Positions 44,192 through 52,859 of a stretch of DNA of 64,000 nt are shown here, piece after piece. The notes below the pieces were generated by a model, which saw nothing but the letters and a program-made list of their open reading frames with translations, searched no databases and was not told the DNA's origin. This DNA comes from Sorangium cellulosum (GTDB taxonomy: Bacteria > Myxococcota_A > Polyangia > Polyangiales > Polyangiaceae), in NCBI RefSeq assembly GCF_001589285.1, contig NZ_JEMA01000264.1, forward strand, positions 1-64,000, read 5' to 3'. Every line of letters starts with the position of its first letter. Position 1 is the first letter of the stretch. Made by a program: the position numbers and the translations under genes.

Positions 44192-45679
44192 TCAGAGGGT
44201 GACGCCGCGCTTCCAGAGCGCGATCTCGCGCTCGTCGTTCTCCTCGGCGCGGGTCGGGCGGCCCGAGGCGGTGGCCAGCACCAGGTCCATCAGGGCGTCG
44301 GCTGTCGCGTCCATGGATTCGCCCGTGGCGACGCGGCCGGCGTCGAAGTCGATCCAGCGCTTCTTGCGCTGGGCGAGGCCGGAGTTGGTGGCGAGCTTGA
44401 GGGTCGGCACGGGGAAGCCAAGCGGCGTGCCCCGCCCGGTGGTGAAGAGGATCACCGTCGCGCCGGAGGCGGCGAGCGCCGTGGACGAGACAGCGTCGTT
44501 GCCGGGGGCCTCCAGCAGCGCCACGCCCGGCTTGCCGCGGATCTGCCCGCCGTAGCGGACCACCTCGGTCACCGGGGCGCGGCCGGCCTTCTGCACAGCG
44601 CCCAGGGACTTCTCCTCCAGCGTTGTGATGCCGCCAGCGATGTTGCCGGGCGAGGGGTTCTCCGACACCGGCTCGCCGTGGGCGATGAAGTAGCCCTTGA
44701 AGTCGTTCACCACGCCGACGACGTCCGCATAGACAGCCTCGCTCTCGGCGCGGGCCATGAGGAGGCGCTCGGCGCCGAAGATCTCCGGGATCTCGGTCAG
44801 GATGGCCGAACCGCCGGCGGCGCAGACCTTGTCAGCGATGCGGCCCACGAGCGGGTTGGCGGTCAGCCCCGAGAAGCCGTCCGAGCCGCCGCATTTGAGG
44901 CCGATCACCAGGTCGGAGGCGGGGCAGGGCTCGCGGCGGTCCCGCTCGGCGATCCTGACCAGCGCTTCGACGGCCTCGAGGCCCGCCTCGATCTCATCCT
45001 CGGCCGTCTGGGCGGTGAAGGACCGCAGGCGCTCGCGATCGAGGTGCGGGGCGCTCTCGAGGAGCAGGCCGAGCTGGTTGTTCTCGCAGCCAAGGCCGAT
45101 GATCAGCGCGCCGCCTGCGTTCGGGTGGCCGGCCAGGGCCGCTGTCATCCGGCGGGTGGCCTCGAGGTCGCCCCCGAGCTGGGAGCAGCCGAAGGGGTGG
45201 GTGAGCGCGTAGACCCCGTCCACCCGGCCCTTGAAGCGCCTGTCCGCCTCGGCGGCCACCTTCTGGGCTGTGCGCGAGACGCAGCCCACCGTCGACAGGA
45301 TCCAGATCTCGTTGCGGGTGCCCACCCGCCCGTTCTTCCGCCGGTACCCCATGAAGGTGCTGTCTTCGGTGGCGGAGAGGGGCTCCGGGGTCGTGGGCTC
45401 GTAGGCGTAGGTGTCGAGGCCGGAGAGCGCGGTGGCCAGGTTGTGCGTGTGCACGTGGTCGCCCGGCTGGATGTCCACCGTCGCCCGCCCGATCGGCCAA
45501 CCGTACTTCCGCACCGGCTCGCCGGCGGCCACCGCGCGCAGCGCCACCTTGTGTCCGGCGGGGATCTCGACACGGGCGGTGATCGCGTCGGCCACCGGAT
45601 CGCCGGTGGCCAGGCCCCTCACGGCGACGGCCACATCGTCTCGTGGATCGATCCGCAACAGGGAGGCTGCCAGGGTCAT
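44192..45679 (-). CDS. uxaA: Altronate dehydratase
   Basis: 495 residues, the same length as the E. coli enzyme. The N-terminal SAF-like domain (ATGDPVADAIT...HTHNLATAL) is followed by the large UxaA domain: FMGYRRKNGRVGTRNEIWIL, the THPFGCSQLGGD and IGLGCENNQ Cys-containing blocks, GLKCGGSDGFSGLTANPLVG and EAPGNDAVSSTALAASGAT. It dehydrates D-altronate to 2-keto-3-deoxygluconate. Relatives act on galactarate or L-galactonate-type acids, so the substrate is inferred from the neighbours, which provide the preceding tagaturonate reduction. No KDG kinase or aldolase is in the window. Confidence 0.9.
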   Translation of the reverse strand: MTLAASLLRIDPRDDVAVAVRGLATGDPVADAITARVEIPAGHKVALRAVAAGEPVRKYGWPIGRATVDIQPGDHVHTHNLATALSGLDTYAYEPTTPEPLSATEDSTFMGYRRKNGRVGTRNEIWILSTVGCVSRTAQKVAAEADRRFKGRVDGVYALTHPFGCSQLGGDLEATRRMTAALAGHPNAGGALIIGLGCENNQLGLLLESAPHLDRERLRSFTAQTAEDEIEAGLEAVEALVRIAERDRREPCPASDLVIGLKCGGSDGFSGLTANPLVGRIADKVCAAGGSAILTEIPEIFGAERLLMARAESEAVYADVVGVVNDFKGYFIAHGEPVSENPSPGNIAGGITTLEEKSLGAVQKAGRAPVTEVVRYGGQIRGKPGVALLEAPGNDAVSSTALAASGATVILFTTGRGTPLGFPVPTLKLATNSGLAQRKKRWIDFDAGRVATGESMDATADALMDLVLATASGRPTRAEENDEREIALWKRGVTL

Positions 45680-46094
45680 CTCACCCAGGGTAACCTGTGT
45701 GTCATTGGCGCGGCAAGCCTGCGAGGCGCCTCAAGGTCCAGAGTCCATCACGGGGCCACACACACCGAGGTGACCATGGCCCTCCTTCAGGCCGCTTCGA
45801 CTTGCCCGGGCACGGCGCGGGGAGATGTTGTCTCGAGAGGCCGTGGGGCCTCCCTCCGCGGAGGCCCTCGCCCGCGCAGGGAAGGCGCTCCGGCGGCGGA
45901 GGGGTCGCGCTCGTGGCGCGCCGGGCTCCCCAGCCGACGCGCTTCGCGGCGAGCTCTCCATGGTTCGGTGCAAAATTCATCCGAAGGCGGAATTTTTGCT
46001 TGGCGAGCCCGCGTGTCGGCCAGGCGTCACAGACGGGAAGGCTGGATCGTCATCAGGGGGAAGGGCCGAACGGCCCATGACAAGGAGAATCACG
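45680..46094. other. Divergent intergenic region
   Basis: About 415 bases between uxaA and the AhpD-like gene. It contains a stem-loop at 45846-45867 (GGGCCTCC/GGAGGCCC, 6-base loop) of unknown role. No gene is supported. AAGGAG at 46082 serves the AhpD-like gene. Confidence 0.5.
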
Positions 46095-46526
46095 ATGAGC
46101 GAGCAATCCGCCGTGAAGTACGAGCAGGAGATCCCGGACGTGCTGCAGGCGCTGGCCGGCGTGCACAAGGTGGTGGACGGGTACGGCCTCGACAGGAAGC
46201 TCATCCACCTGGTGCAGCTCCGCGCGTCGCAGATCAACCAGTGCGCGTTCTGCGTGAAGATGCACACGAGGGAGGCGCGGCAGGACGGCGAGACGAACGA
46301 CCGGCTCGACCGGGTGGTCGTCTGGGAGCACGTCCGCGATTTCAGCGAGCGCGAGCGGGCCGCGCTCGCCTGGACCGAGGCGCTGACCGTCCTCGACCGG
46401 CGGACCGACTACGCGGCGCTCCGCGCGCGGCTCAGGGAACACTTCTCCGACCGGGAGATCGGCGCGCTGACCGCCGCCGTGGCGATGATCAACCTGTGGA
46501 ACCGCATCCAGGTGTCGGGGCACTGA
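46095..46526 (+). CDS. AhpD/carboxymuconolactone decarboxylase-family protein
   Basis: 143 residues. The family motif is visible: QLRASQINQCAFCVKMH, with the CxxC pair and His used for peroxidase-type redox chemistry, then TREARQDGE and ALAWTEALTVL. Such genes are the characteristic neighbours of ECF41-type sigma factors (such as SigJ relatives), where they are the regulated target. Here a sigma-factor remnant starts 2 bases after the stop, confirming that arrangement. ATG preceded by AAGGAG at about 8 bases. Confidence 0.9.
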   Translation: MSEQSAVKYEQEIPDVLQALAGVHKVVDGYGLDRKLIHLVQLRASQINQCAFCVKMHTREARQDGETNDRLDRVVVWEHVRDFSERERAALAWTEALTVLDRRTDYAALRARLREHFSDREIGALTAAVAMINLWNRIQVSGH

Positions 46527-46527
46527 G

Positions 46528-46689
46528 ATGGATCCCCGCGACGACGCCTCCGCGTTCGAGGCCGCGAGGCCGATGCTCCTCGGCCTCGCGTACCGCATCC
46601 TCGGCTCGCGCGCGGAGGCCGAGGACGCGGTGGCCCGCCTGGGCGAGGAGGGCGCTGGCGCGCTCGACGGCGCGCGACGGGCGCGGTGA
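46528..46689 (+). pseudogene. Truncated ECF41-type sigma factor
   Basis: A 53-codon frame reads MDPRDDASAFEAARPMLLGL and AYRILGSRAEAEDAV, the N-terminal part of the sigma-70 region 2 of ECF41/SigJ-like factors, then diverges into LGEEGAGALDGARRAR and stops. Regions 2.3-2.4, sigma 4 and the SnoaL-like C-terminal domain are missing (normal length about 290-330). A deletion appears to have removed the rest of the gene and joined it to an AraC relic. The AhpD-like gene has therefore lost its usual local regulator. Confidence 0.75.
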
Positions 46690-46697
46690 AGCGGCGA

Positions 46698-46900
46698 TCA
46701 GCGGGCGGGCGAGCGGCCAGCCAGCGCGGTCGGGGTCACGCCGAGGACGCGGCGCATGCACCGCGCCATGTGGCTCTGGTGCGCGAACCCCGCCTCGATC
46801 GCCACCTGGCTTGCCGGCAGGTCGCCGCGCAAGAGCAGCGCCCTGGCGCGCTCGACCCGGCGCTGGACGACGTACTCGTGCACCGGCAGGCCTGTCGATT
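46698..46900 (-). pseudogene. Truncated AraC-family regulator (C-terminal HTH only)
   Basis: The minus-strand frame ends with TGLPVHEYVVQRRVERARAL, then GDLPASQVAIEAGFAHQSHM and ARCMRRVLGVTPTAL, the second helix-turn-helix of AraC/XylS regulators. The first HTH and the ligand-binding domain are absent; the preceding sequence (DALTQAAVDGQLDARREG) does not fit the family. It lies 8 bases from the sigma remnant, tail to tail, consistent with a deletion that fused two partial genes. Confidence 0.7.
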
Positions 46901-47001
46901 CGACGCGACCTTCACGACGGGCGTCGAGCTGCCCGTCGACGGCGGCCTGGGTCAGGGCATCACCGCGCCCCACGCGTGACGATCCGCGCGCGGCCGAGGG
47001 C

Positions 47002-47616
47002 TCAATCGACGCACGACAGGACGGCGTGGCCGGCGCTGTCCGTCTCGCACGAGGTCTGCGGGCACGGGGTGTCGATGCCCTCGACGCACGCGCACGTGTC
47101 GTTGCCGTCGCACGAGGCGGGGAGCTGCATGCAGACGAAGCGCACGAGACCCGGGTGGGTGGTCGCATGGTCGATGCGCTCACAGTACTCGGTCCCCGTC
47201 TGGCAGAACGTGTACCCGCACGCGAACGTGCCCTCCGGCGGCGTACAGGCCCCGTTCGCCGAGATGTCGACGCGCCGGAGCTCGGGGCAGTCCTGGCGCT
47301 CGACCTGGCCATCGCAGGCGCAGACAAGCTCCGGCACGTAGCCGCATTCGAGGGGGAGCCCGGTGCAGGTGCCCGAGGCCTGGCCCTGCCCGCACCCGTG
47401 ATCGGCGAAACGGCAGAACGCGCCGGCGTCGCAGTCGTCGCTTGTCTCGCAGGCCACGGCGGCACCGCCGCCGCTCCCGCCGCCGCCGCTGTTCGTCTCG
47501 TCCGCCCCGCCGCCAGCGCCCGTGCTGTCGACGCTCCCCGAACAGCCGGCGAGGCCAACGGCTGCTCCGGCGAGGACGAGGAGGAGAAGCGTTGATCGAG
47601 AAGAGAGGATGGTCAT
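47002..47616 (-). CDS. Cys-rich secreted lipoprotein
   Basis: 204 residues. The signal LAGAAVGLAGCSGS gives lipid-Cys near residue 25. A Gly/Ser linker leads to a domain with about twenty Cys (CETSDDCDAGAFCRF, CGQGQASGTC, CACDGQ, CGYTFCQTGTEYC, CVEGIDTPC), a pattern of small disulphide-rich modules common in myxobacterial lipoproteins. Presumably disulphide-bonded at the surface; the function is unknown. An ATG four codons upstream is an alternative start. Confidence 0.8.
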   Translation of the reverse strand: MTILSSRSTLLLLVLAGAAVGLAGCSGSVDSTGAGGGADETNSGGGGSGGGAAVACETSDDCDAGAFCRFADHGCGQGQASGTCTGLPLECGYVPELVCACDGQVERQDCPELRRVDISANGACTPPEGTFACGYTFCQTGTEYCERIDHATTHPGLVRFVCMQLPASCDGNDTCACVEGIDTPCPQTSCETDSAGHAVLSCVD

Positions 47617-47723
47617 GAGCCGCAACAAGCAGCTACTGTGCCGTTGTCGTATGTTTTGTATTCATTCAGTTTTCTTTCGATGAGCCAACCCTGTGTGTCA
47701 CGCCGGATGGCGCAGGTAGGCGC

Positions 47724-48575
47724 ATGCACGCGGCGGCGCGCTCGACCGACGCCCGGGACCGCGTGCTGCTGAAGCTCGCGCTCGTGGGCGCGGCCGTGCT
47801 CGCGTCGTCGCTGGCGGCGCGCCGCTTCGGCCACGCGGTGGGCGGCACGCTCGCCGGGATGCCGATGATCGCGGGCTCGATCACGGGCTTCGTGCTGCTG
47901 CAGGAGCCGCCGGCGCAGGTGAGCGCGATCGCGCTCGCGACGCTGGCGTGCCTGCCGGCCACGATCGCCCACGGGCTGTGCTTCGCCTGGTGCGCGACGC
48001 GCTTCCGCTGGGGCGCGGCGCTGCTCGCGGCCAACGCGGCGTTCCTGTCGCTCGGGGCGGCGCTGCTCGCGCTGCGGCTCCCCGCGCCGGCGGTCTGCGC
48101 CGCGGCGCTCCTGTCGCCCGTCCTGGGCGCGCTCGCCATGCCGCGCCTGCCGCTGGCTGCGGCCGCGGTGACCATCCCGCGCGTCGAGCTCGCGTGCCGC
48201 GCCGTCGCCGCGATGGCCATAGCCTGGCTCATCCTGCGCACCGCCGGCGTCGCGCCGGCCGGCCTCAGCGGCCTGCTGCTCGCCGTCCCGATCGCCGGCA
48301 ACGTCCTGCCGAGCTTCACCCTGCCCCGGTACGGCGCGGCCGCGACAGCGGCGCTGCTGGCGGGCTTCGCGCGCGGCCTGCTCGGCTTCGCCGCGTTCTT
48401 CGTCGCCCTGCGCGTCGGGCTCGGGCGGATGTCCCCCGCGGCCGCCTACGGCCTCGCGTGGGCTGTCGCGCTGCTCGCGGCGCTGGCGCTGCGCACGACA
48501 GGCGACGCCGCGCGGGCCGGCGCTACTTCTTCTCCTCGGGCTTCTCGCCTCTGGCGTCGCCGGCGTTCTCCCTGA
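47724..48575 (+). CDS. Polytopic membrane protein
   Basis: 283 residues with about eight transmembrane helices (first AALVGAAVLASSLAA region; others ending VGLGRMSPAAAYGLAWAVAL). A GxPMIAGSITGF motif in the second helix recalls small permease families, but I cannot assign it. The C-terminal 30 residues are Arg/Ser-rich and overlap by 53 bases the 3' end of the convergent lipoprotein gene, so the true end of one of these proteins may be non-functional tail. Weak ribosome-binding site. Confidence 0.7.
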   Translation: MHAAARSTDARDRVLLKLALVGAAVLASSLAARRFGHAVGGTLAGMPMIAGSITGFVLLQEPPAQVSAIALATLACLPATIAHGLCFAWCATRFRWGAALLAANAAFLSLGAALLALRLPAPAVCAAALLSPVLGALAMPRLPLAAAAVTIPRVELACRAVAAMAIAWLILRTAGVAPAGLSGLLLAVPIAGNVLPSFTLPRYGAAATAALLAGFARGLLGFAAFFVALRVGLGRMSPAAAYGLAWAVALLAALALRTTGDAARAGATSSPRASRLWRRRRSP

Positions 48576-48924
48576 GGGAGGGCGGCGGGTCCGACTGGAC
48601 CGTCTTCGCGTCGCCGGGCTCGAGCGTCACCATCATCGTGCGGTTGCCGCGCTCCGGATCCACGAAGGTGACCTCGTGCGTGCCGGGCGCGACCTTGCGC
48701 CCCGAGATCGGCGTCGTCCCGATCGGCTTGCCGTCGAGCAGGATCTCGGTGGGCTGCGCCGAGACGACATCGAGCATCGGCGCGTCGTCCAGCGGCGGCT
48801 CGGGCTCGGGCTCGGGCGTGGTGACGACAGGCGGCGGCGTGGGCTCGACAGGCGGCGGCGGGCTCGCGGACCCGCCGCAGCCGGCGAGCGCGATGACGAG
48901 GAGGGGAGCGGCGACTCGGAGCAT
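48523..48924 (-). CDS. PEGA-domain lipoprotein
   Basis: 133 residues. Lipobox IALAGC gives lipid-Cys near residue 16, followed by a Pro/Glu-rich linker and one PEGA-like domain (about 55-112: QPTEILLDGKPIGTTPISGR, KVAPGTHEVTFVDPERGN). Tail rich in Lys/Glu. PEGA domains are surface or periplasmic protein-interaction modules. It is divergent from the radical SAM operon (130-base gap), sharing the promoter region, but no functional link is evident. Confidence 0.8.
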   Translation of the reverse strand: MLRVAAPLLVIALAGCGGSASPPPPVEPTPPPVVTTPEPEPEPPLDDAPMLDVVSAQPTEILLDGKPIGTTPISGRKVAPGTHEVTFVDPERGNRTMMVTLEPGDAKTVQSDPPPSLRENAGDARGEKPEEKK

Positions 48925-49054
48925 GCGGCGGAGGCTAGACACGAAACCACGCGCGGGGGAATGGCCCCGCGACGCCGCGCGAGCGCGGCGCGCGCGGTGT
49001 CGCCGGGAGGCCGAGCGTTGCGTTGCCCGACCAGCCCAGGTACTTCTGGTCGCC

Positions 49055-50620
49055 ATGTCGACCGTGGTGACCTGCGGAACGGGGACGGCGAGCCAGCGAC
49101 AGCCGACGGAGCACGTCTACTACTCGTCGACGAAGAGCCTCTGCAAGACGTGCAAGCAGGCCGTCGATGCCAAGATCCAGTTTTCTGGTGGGGCCGTATA
49201 TTTCGACAAGTTCTGCCGAGATCACGGCCACCAGCGCGTGCTCGTCGCCTCCAGCGTGGAGTGGTACCTCGACGCGCTCTCGTTCATCGCGCCGCACACG
49301 CCGCCGCGCGGCGAGATCCACGCGGTGCGGAGCGGCTGTCCGTTCGACTGCGGCCCGTGCGCCTCGCACCAGCAGAAGGTGTACATGCCGGTCGTCCCGA
49401 TCACGTCGGCGTGCAACCTCGATTGCCCCATCTGCTACACGGTCAACAAGAACGAGGGGGCGCACCAGCTCAGCGAGCGCGAGTTCGCGGCGATCCTCGG
49501 CCACCTGCGCGCCCAGAACGACGAGCTCGACATCATCAACTTCACGGGCGGCGAGCCCACGATGCACCCGGAGCTCCCGAAGCTGCTCCGGATGGCGTCC
49601 GAGGCGGGCATCCGGCGACTCACCGTCTCGACCAACGGGCTCAAGCTGCGGAGCGAGGCCTACGTCCGCGAGCTCGCCGCCGTGGACGCGCGCATCGTGC
49701 TGTCGCTCGACACCTTCGATCCCGAGGTCGACCAGCGGATGCTCGGGGCCAACACCGTGCGCGCCAAGCTCGAGGCGCTCGAGCTGCTGGAGAAGCACGA
49801 CGTCACGACGACGCTCCTGCCCGCCATCGCCGCCGGCCTGAACGACAAGGACCTCGGCAAGCTCTTCGACCTGATGATGCGAAAGCCGAACATCGTGTCG
49901 CTCGAGCTCCACACGCTCACGTTCACGGGCCAGGGGGGCGCGGGGTTCGACCGCACGGCCCGCATCACAACGCCCGATCTCCACCGGCTCCTCGAGGAGC
50001 ACACAGGCGGCGCGATCGCCGCGCGCGACTTCGTCCCTTCGCCGCTCGCCCACCCGCACTGCTACTCGATCTGCTACCTGCTCGCGCTCGACGGCGGCGG
50101 GGTCGTCCCGTTCGCGCGCTTCATGGGCCGGGAGAAGCTCTTCGAGCTGCTCGGCGACTCGCTCTACATCCAGCCCCGGGAGCCCGTGGAAGAGGCGCTC
50201 CGGACCGCCATGGACGAGCTCTGGGCCGACCCGGACAGGCTGCCCGAGAGCGAGGCGCTGCTCCGGACGCTGAAGCGCCTGCTCCGGGAGATGTTCCCCC
50301 CGGGCAAGCCGCTGCCCATGGCGCAGCGGCAGAAGATCGCCGAGCGCGCGACCAAGGCGATCTACATCCACTCTCACATGGACGAGGAGAGCTTCGACGT
50401 CGCCCGCGTCATGAAGTGCAGTATCGGCGTCCCCGAGGTCGACGGCAGCAACATCCCGACCTGCTCGTACAACGTGCTTTACCGCGAGAACGACGCGCGC
50501 TTCGCCGATCCGGACATGCTCGAGCGCATGGGCCGGACCGAGCCGCACCCGCTCCTCGCGCCGGCGCCCGCGCCGCCGGCGAACCGTCGCTCCCTCCCGA
50601 TCCTCAAGGTGCCGTCATGA
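49055..50620 (+). CDS. Radical SAM enzyme, Tes-like (COG1964 type), first of pair
   Basis: 521 residues. The N-terminal zinc/Fe-S-like module has Cys30, Cys33 (LCKTC), Cys54 and His57 (CRDHG). Then GCPFDCGPCASHQ (Cys95, 99, 102) and the radical SAM CxxxCxxC motif in CNLDCPICY (Cys120, 124, 127), followed by GGEP in FTGGEPTMHPELPKLL. The C-terminal half has Cys-containing blocks (HPHCYSICYL, KCSIGVP, PTCSYN) that could bind auxiliary clusters. The layout matches the family that includes archaeal tetraether synthase (Tes, Mj0619), which joins lipid tails through sp3 C-C bonds. Compared with the next gene it has Tyr110 where its partner has a Cys. First gene of an eleven-gene coupled operon; its end overlaps the next by ATGA. 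ATG chosen as the first Met before the Cys module. Confidence 0.88.
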   Translation: MSTVVTCGTGTASQRQPTEHVYYSSTKSLCKTCKQAVDAKIQFSGGAVYFDKFCRDHGHQRVLVASSVEWYLDALSFIAPHTPPRGEIHAVRSGCPFDCGPCASHQQKVYMPVVPITSACNLDCPICYTVNKNEGAHQLSEREFAAILGHLRAQNDELDIINFTGGEPTMHPELPKLLRMASEAGIRRLTVSTNGLKLRSEAYVRELAAVDARIVLSLDTFDPEVDQRMLGANTVRAKLEALELLEKHDVTTTLLPAIAAGLNDKDLGKLFDLMMRKPNIVSLELHTLTFTGQGGAGFDRTARITTPDLHRLLEEHTGGAIAARDFVPSPLAHPHCYSICYLLALDGGGVVPFARFMGREKLFELLGDSLYIQPREPVEEALRTAMDELWADPDRLPESEALLRTLKRLLREMFPPGKPLPMAQRQKIAERATKAIYIHSHMDEESFDVARVMKCSIGVPEVDGSNIPTCSYNVLYRENDARFADPDMLERMGRTEPHPLLAPAPAPPANRRSLPILKVPS

Positions 50621-52119
50621 CAACCAGGCTCCCGCTGGTCGATCGCAAGTTCACGTTCACCCCGAACGCGAAGGATCGCGAGGTCTTTCACTCCTTCTCG
50701 CGGGGGCTGTGCCCCCAGTGCAAGAAGGCCGTCGACGGCGTGAGGATCCTCCGCGACGGCAAGGTGTACCTGCGCAAGCAGTGCCCGGCGCACGGGCAGA
50801 GCGAGGCGCTGATCTCCGGCGACGCCGACTGGTTCCTGAGGTCGCTCACGTACGTGAAGGAGGGATCCCGGCCGCTCGAGTACGCGACCCCTGTCGAGCG
50901 CGGCTGTCCGGACGACTGCGGCCTTTGTCCGGATCACGAGCAGCACTCGTGCCTGCCGATCATCGAGATCACGAACCATTGCAACCTCGAGTGCCCGATC
51001 TGCATCGTGCAGAACCGGCACAACTACAACATGACGCGCGAGGAGTTCGGGCGCGTGCTCGACGGCATCGTGGCGAAGGAGGGGACGCTCGAGACGATCA
51101 ACCTCTCCGGCGGCGAGCCGACGCTCCACCCGCAGTTCCTGGAGCTGCTCGACATGGCGCGCGCGCGGACCGAGATCGCGCGCGTCTCGATCTCGACGAA
51201 CGGGCTCCGCTGCGCGAGCGACTACGCCTTCTGCGAGGAGCTCGCCCGGCGCAAGGTGTACGTCAGCCTGCAGCTCGACGCGCTCAGCAACCCGGCGCTC
51301 CGGGTGCTGCGCGGGGCAGGGGACCAGGCCGCCGCGCGGGAGAAGGCGCTCGCCAACCTGAAGCGGGCCGGCGTGCGCACCACCCTCGTCTCGACAGTGG
51401 CCCGCGGCGTGAACGACGACCGCATCGGCGAGTGCCTCCGGCTGCTCTACGACAACGATTTCATCCTGTCGCTCACGTTCCAGCCGGCGGCGTACACAGG
51501 GTACGGCGGCGCCCACTTCGCGCCGCACGACCCGCTGAATGTGATGACGATCCCCGATGTCGTCCGCGCGGCCGAGGAGCAGACAGGGCTCCTGAAGAAG
51601 AGCGATTTCCTGCCGCTGCCGTGCTCGCACCCGAGCTGCTTCGCGCTCACCTACCTGCTCAAGGTCGACGGCGAGTTCATCCCGTTCCCCAGGTTCCTCG
51701 AGCTCGACAGGTACCTCGAGCTCCTGTCGAACCGCGGCACCATCCGCCCCGACGAGGAGTTCGAGGGCGCGCTGCGCGACGCCATCGACCAGATGTGGAC
51801 GAGCTCGGGCCAGGTCCCCGACTGCGACCGGATCCTGAAGGTCCTGCGCCGGGCGATCTTCCTCATGTACCCGGAGGAGCGCGCCCTCGCGCTCGAGGAG
51901 CGGCTCCACATCGGCGAGGGGCTCGTGAAGACAGTGTTCATCCACGCCTTCATGGACGTGCACAACTTCGAGGTCGACCGCATCAAGAAGTGCTGCACCC
52001 ACTACGCGCTCCCCGACGGGCGGCTCATGCCCGGCTGCGCGTACAACAACCTCTACCGCGACAGGGACCCGCGGTACGCCGGACCCATCGGCGAGCCGCA
52101 GATCTGGGGCAAGACGTGA
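50617..52119 (+). CDS. Radical SAM enzyme, Tes-like (COG1964 type), second of pair
   Basis: 500 residues, paralogue of the preceding product. It has the complete family set: LCPQC...CPAHG (Cys32, 35, 56, His59), GCPDDCGLCPDHEQHSC (Cys97, 101, 104, 112), the radical SAM motif CNLECPIC (Cys122, 126, 129), LSGGEPTLHPQFLELL, and C-terminal HPSCFAL, KKCCTHYALPDG and PGCAYNNLYRDRD blocks. It uses S-adenosylmethionine and a [4Fe-4S] cluster to make a 5'-deoxyadenosyl radical. The full Cys complement suggests that this copy has all auxiliary clusters of the Tes family. Acyl-chain substrate inferred from the fatty-acid-synthesis genes that follow. Its end overlaps the next start as GTGA. Confidence 0.9.
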   Translation: MTTRLPLVDRKFTFTPNAKDREVFHSFSRGLCPQCKKAVDGVRILRDGKVYLRKQCPAHGQSEALISGDADWFLRSLTYVKEGSRPLEYATPVERGCPDDCGLCPDHEQHSCLPIIEITNHCNLECPICIVQNRHNYNMTREEFGRVLDGIVAKEGTLETINLSGGEPTLHPQFLELLDMARARTEIARVSISTNGLRCASDYAFCEELARRKVYVSLQLDALSNPALRVLRGAGDQAAAREKALANLKRAGVRTTLVSTVARGVNDDRIGECLRLLYDNDFILSLTFQPAAYTGYGGAHFAPHDPLNVMTIPDVVRAAEEQTGLLKKSDFLPLPCSHPSCFALTYLLKVDGEFIPFPRFLELDRYLELLSNRGTIRPDEEFEGALRDAIDQMWTSSGQVPDCDRILKVLRRAIFLMYPEERALALEERLHIGEGLVKTVFIHAFMDVHNFEVDRIKKCCTHYALPDGRLMPGCAYNNLYRDRDPRYAGPIGEPQIWGKT

Positions 52120-52859
52120 CAGGCCTGCTCGCCGGCAAGCGCGCGATCGTCACCGGCGGCGGGCGCGGGCTCGGGCGGGAGATCTGCGCGACGTTCGCGC
52201 GGCACGGCGCCCGGGTGGCGTTCACGTACGCGAAGAGCGAGGAGGGCGCCCGGCGCCTCTGCGAGGAGATCGCGGCCGGCGGCGCGGAGGCGCGCGCGTT
52301 CCGGGCGAGCGTGCTCGACGCGGACGCGACGCGCGCGACGGTGCGCGCCGTCGAGGAGGCGTGGGGCGGGGTCGACGTGCTTGTCAACAACGCCGGCGTG
52401 TCGCAGAACCTGCCGATGGCGCTGCTCGAGGAGCAGGACTTCGATCACGTCGTCGACCTGAACCTCAAGGGCGCGTACCTGACAGCGCGCGAGGCGCTGC
52501 GGTCGATGATCCGGAAGAAGCGCGGCGTGGTGCTGAACATCGGGTCGCTCGCTGGCGTGAGGATGATCGACGCGCCGATCCACTACTGCGCGAGCAAGGC
52601 CGGGCTCAAGGGGATGACCGAGGCGATGGCCAAGGAGGTCGCGCGCCACGGCGTCCGCGTGCTGTGCGTCGCGCCCGGGCTGCTCGAGGACGGCGTGGGC
52701 CGCAACCTGCCCGAGCACCGCCTCGCCGATTACCTGAAGCACTGCGCGCTCGGCCGCGTCGGCACCTTCCGCGAGGTGGCCGAGCTCGCGGCGTTCCTCG
52801 TTTCCGATCGCAACGGCTACATGACGGGCGCCACCGTGGTGGTGGACGGGGGCGTGTGA
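52116..52859 (+). CDS. FabG-like short-chain dehydrogenase 1
   Basis: 247 residues, GTG start overlapping the radical SAM stop. Classical SDR: cofactor loop TGGGRGLGRE, NNAG, active-site Ser in LNIGSLAGV, and YCASK (Tyr/Lys). The C-terminal MTGATVVVDGGV is typical of FabG (3-oxoacyl-ACP reductase). Probably reduces the beta-keto group on an acyl-ACP; it could instead be one of three SDRs with divided roles. TGATG junction with the next gene. Confidence 0.9.
   Translation: MTGLLAGKRAIVTGGGRGLGREICATFARHGARVAFTYAKSEEGARRLCEEIAAGGAEARAFRASVLDADATRATVRAVEEAWGGVDVLVNNAGVSQNLPMALLEEQDFDHVVDLNLKGAYLTAREALRSMIRKKRGVVLNIGSLAGVRMIDAPIHYCASKAGLKGMTEAMAKEVARHGVRVLCVAPGLLEDGVGRNLPEHRLADYLKHCALGRVGTFREVAELAAFLVSDRNGYMTGATVVVDGGV

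Noticed and set aside
45680-46094. Riboswitch or small RNA upstream of the AhpD-like gene
   Set aside because: Only one simple stem-loop is visible; no known riboswitch consensus was recognised.
49055-52119. Nitrogenase-cofactor, MoaA or peptide-maturation radical SAM enzymes
   Set aside because: The extra N-terminal CxxC...CPxHG and GCPxDCGxCP blocks point to the COG1964/Tes group, and no RiPP precursor or cofactor genes are nearby.
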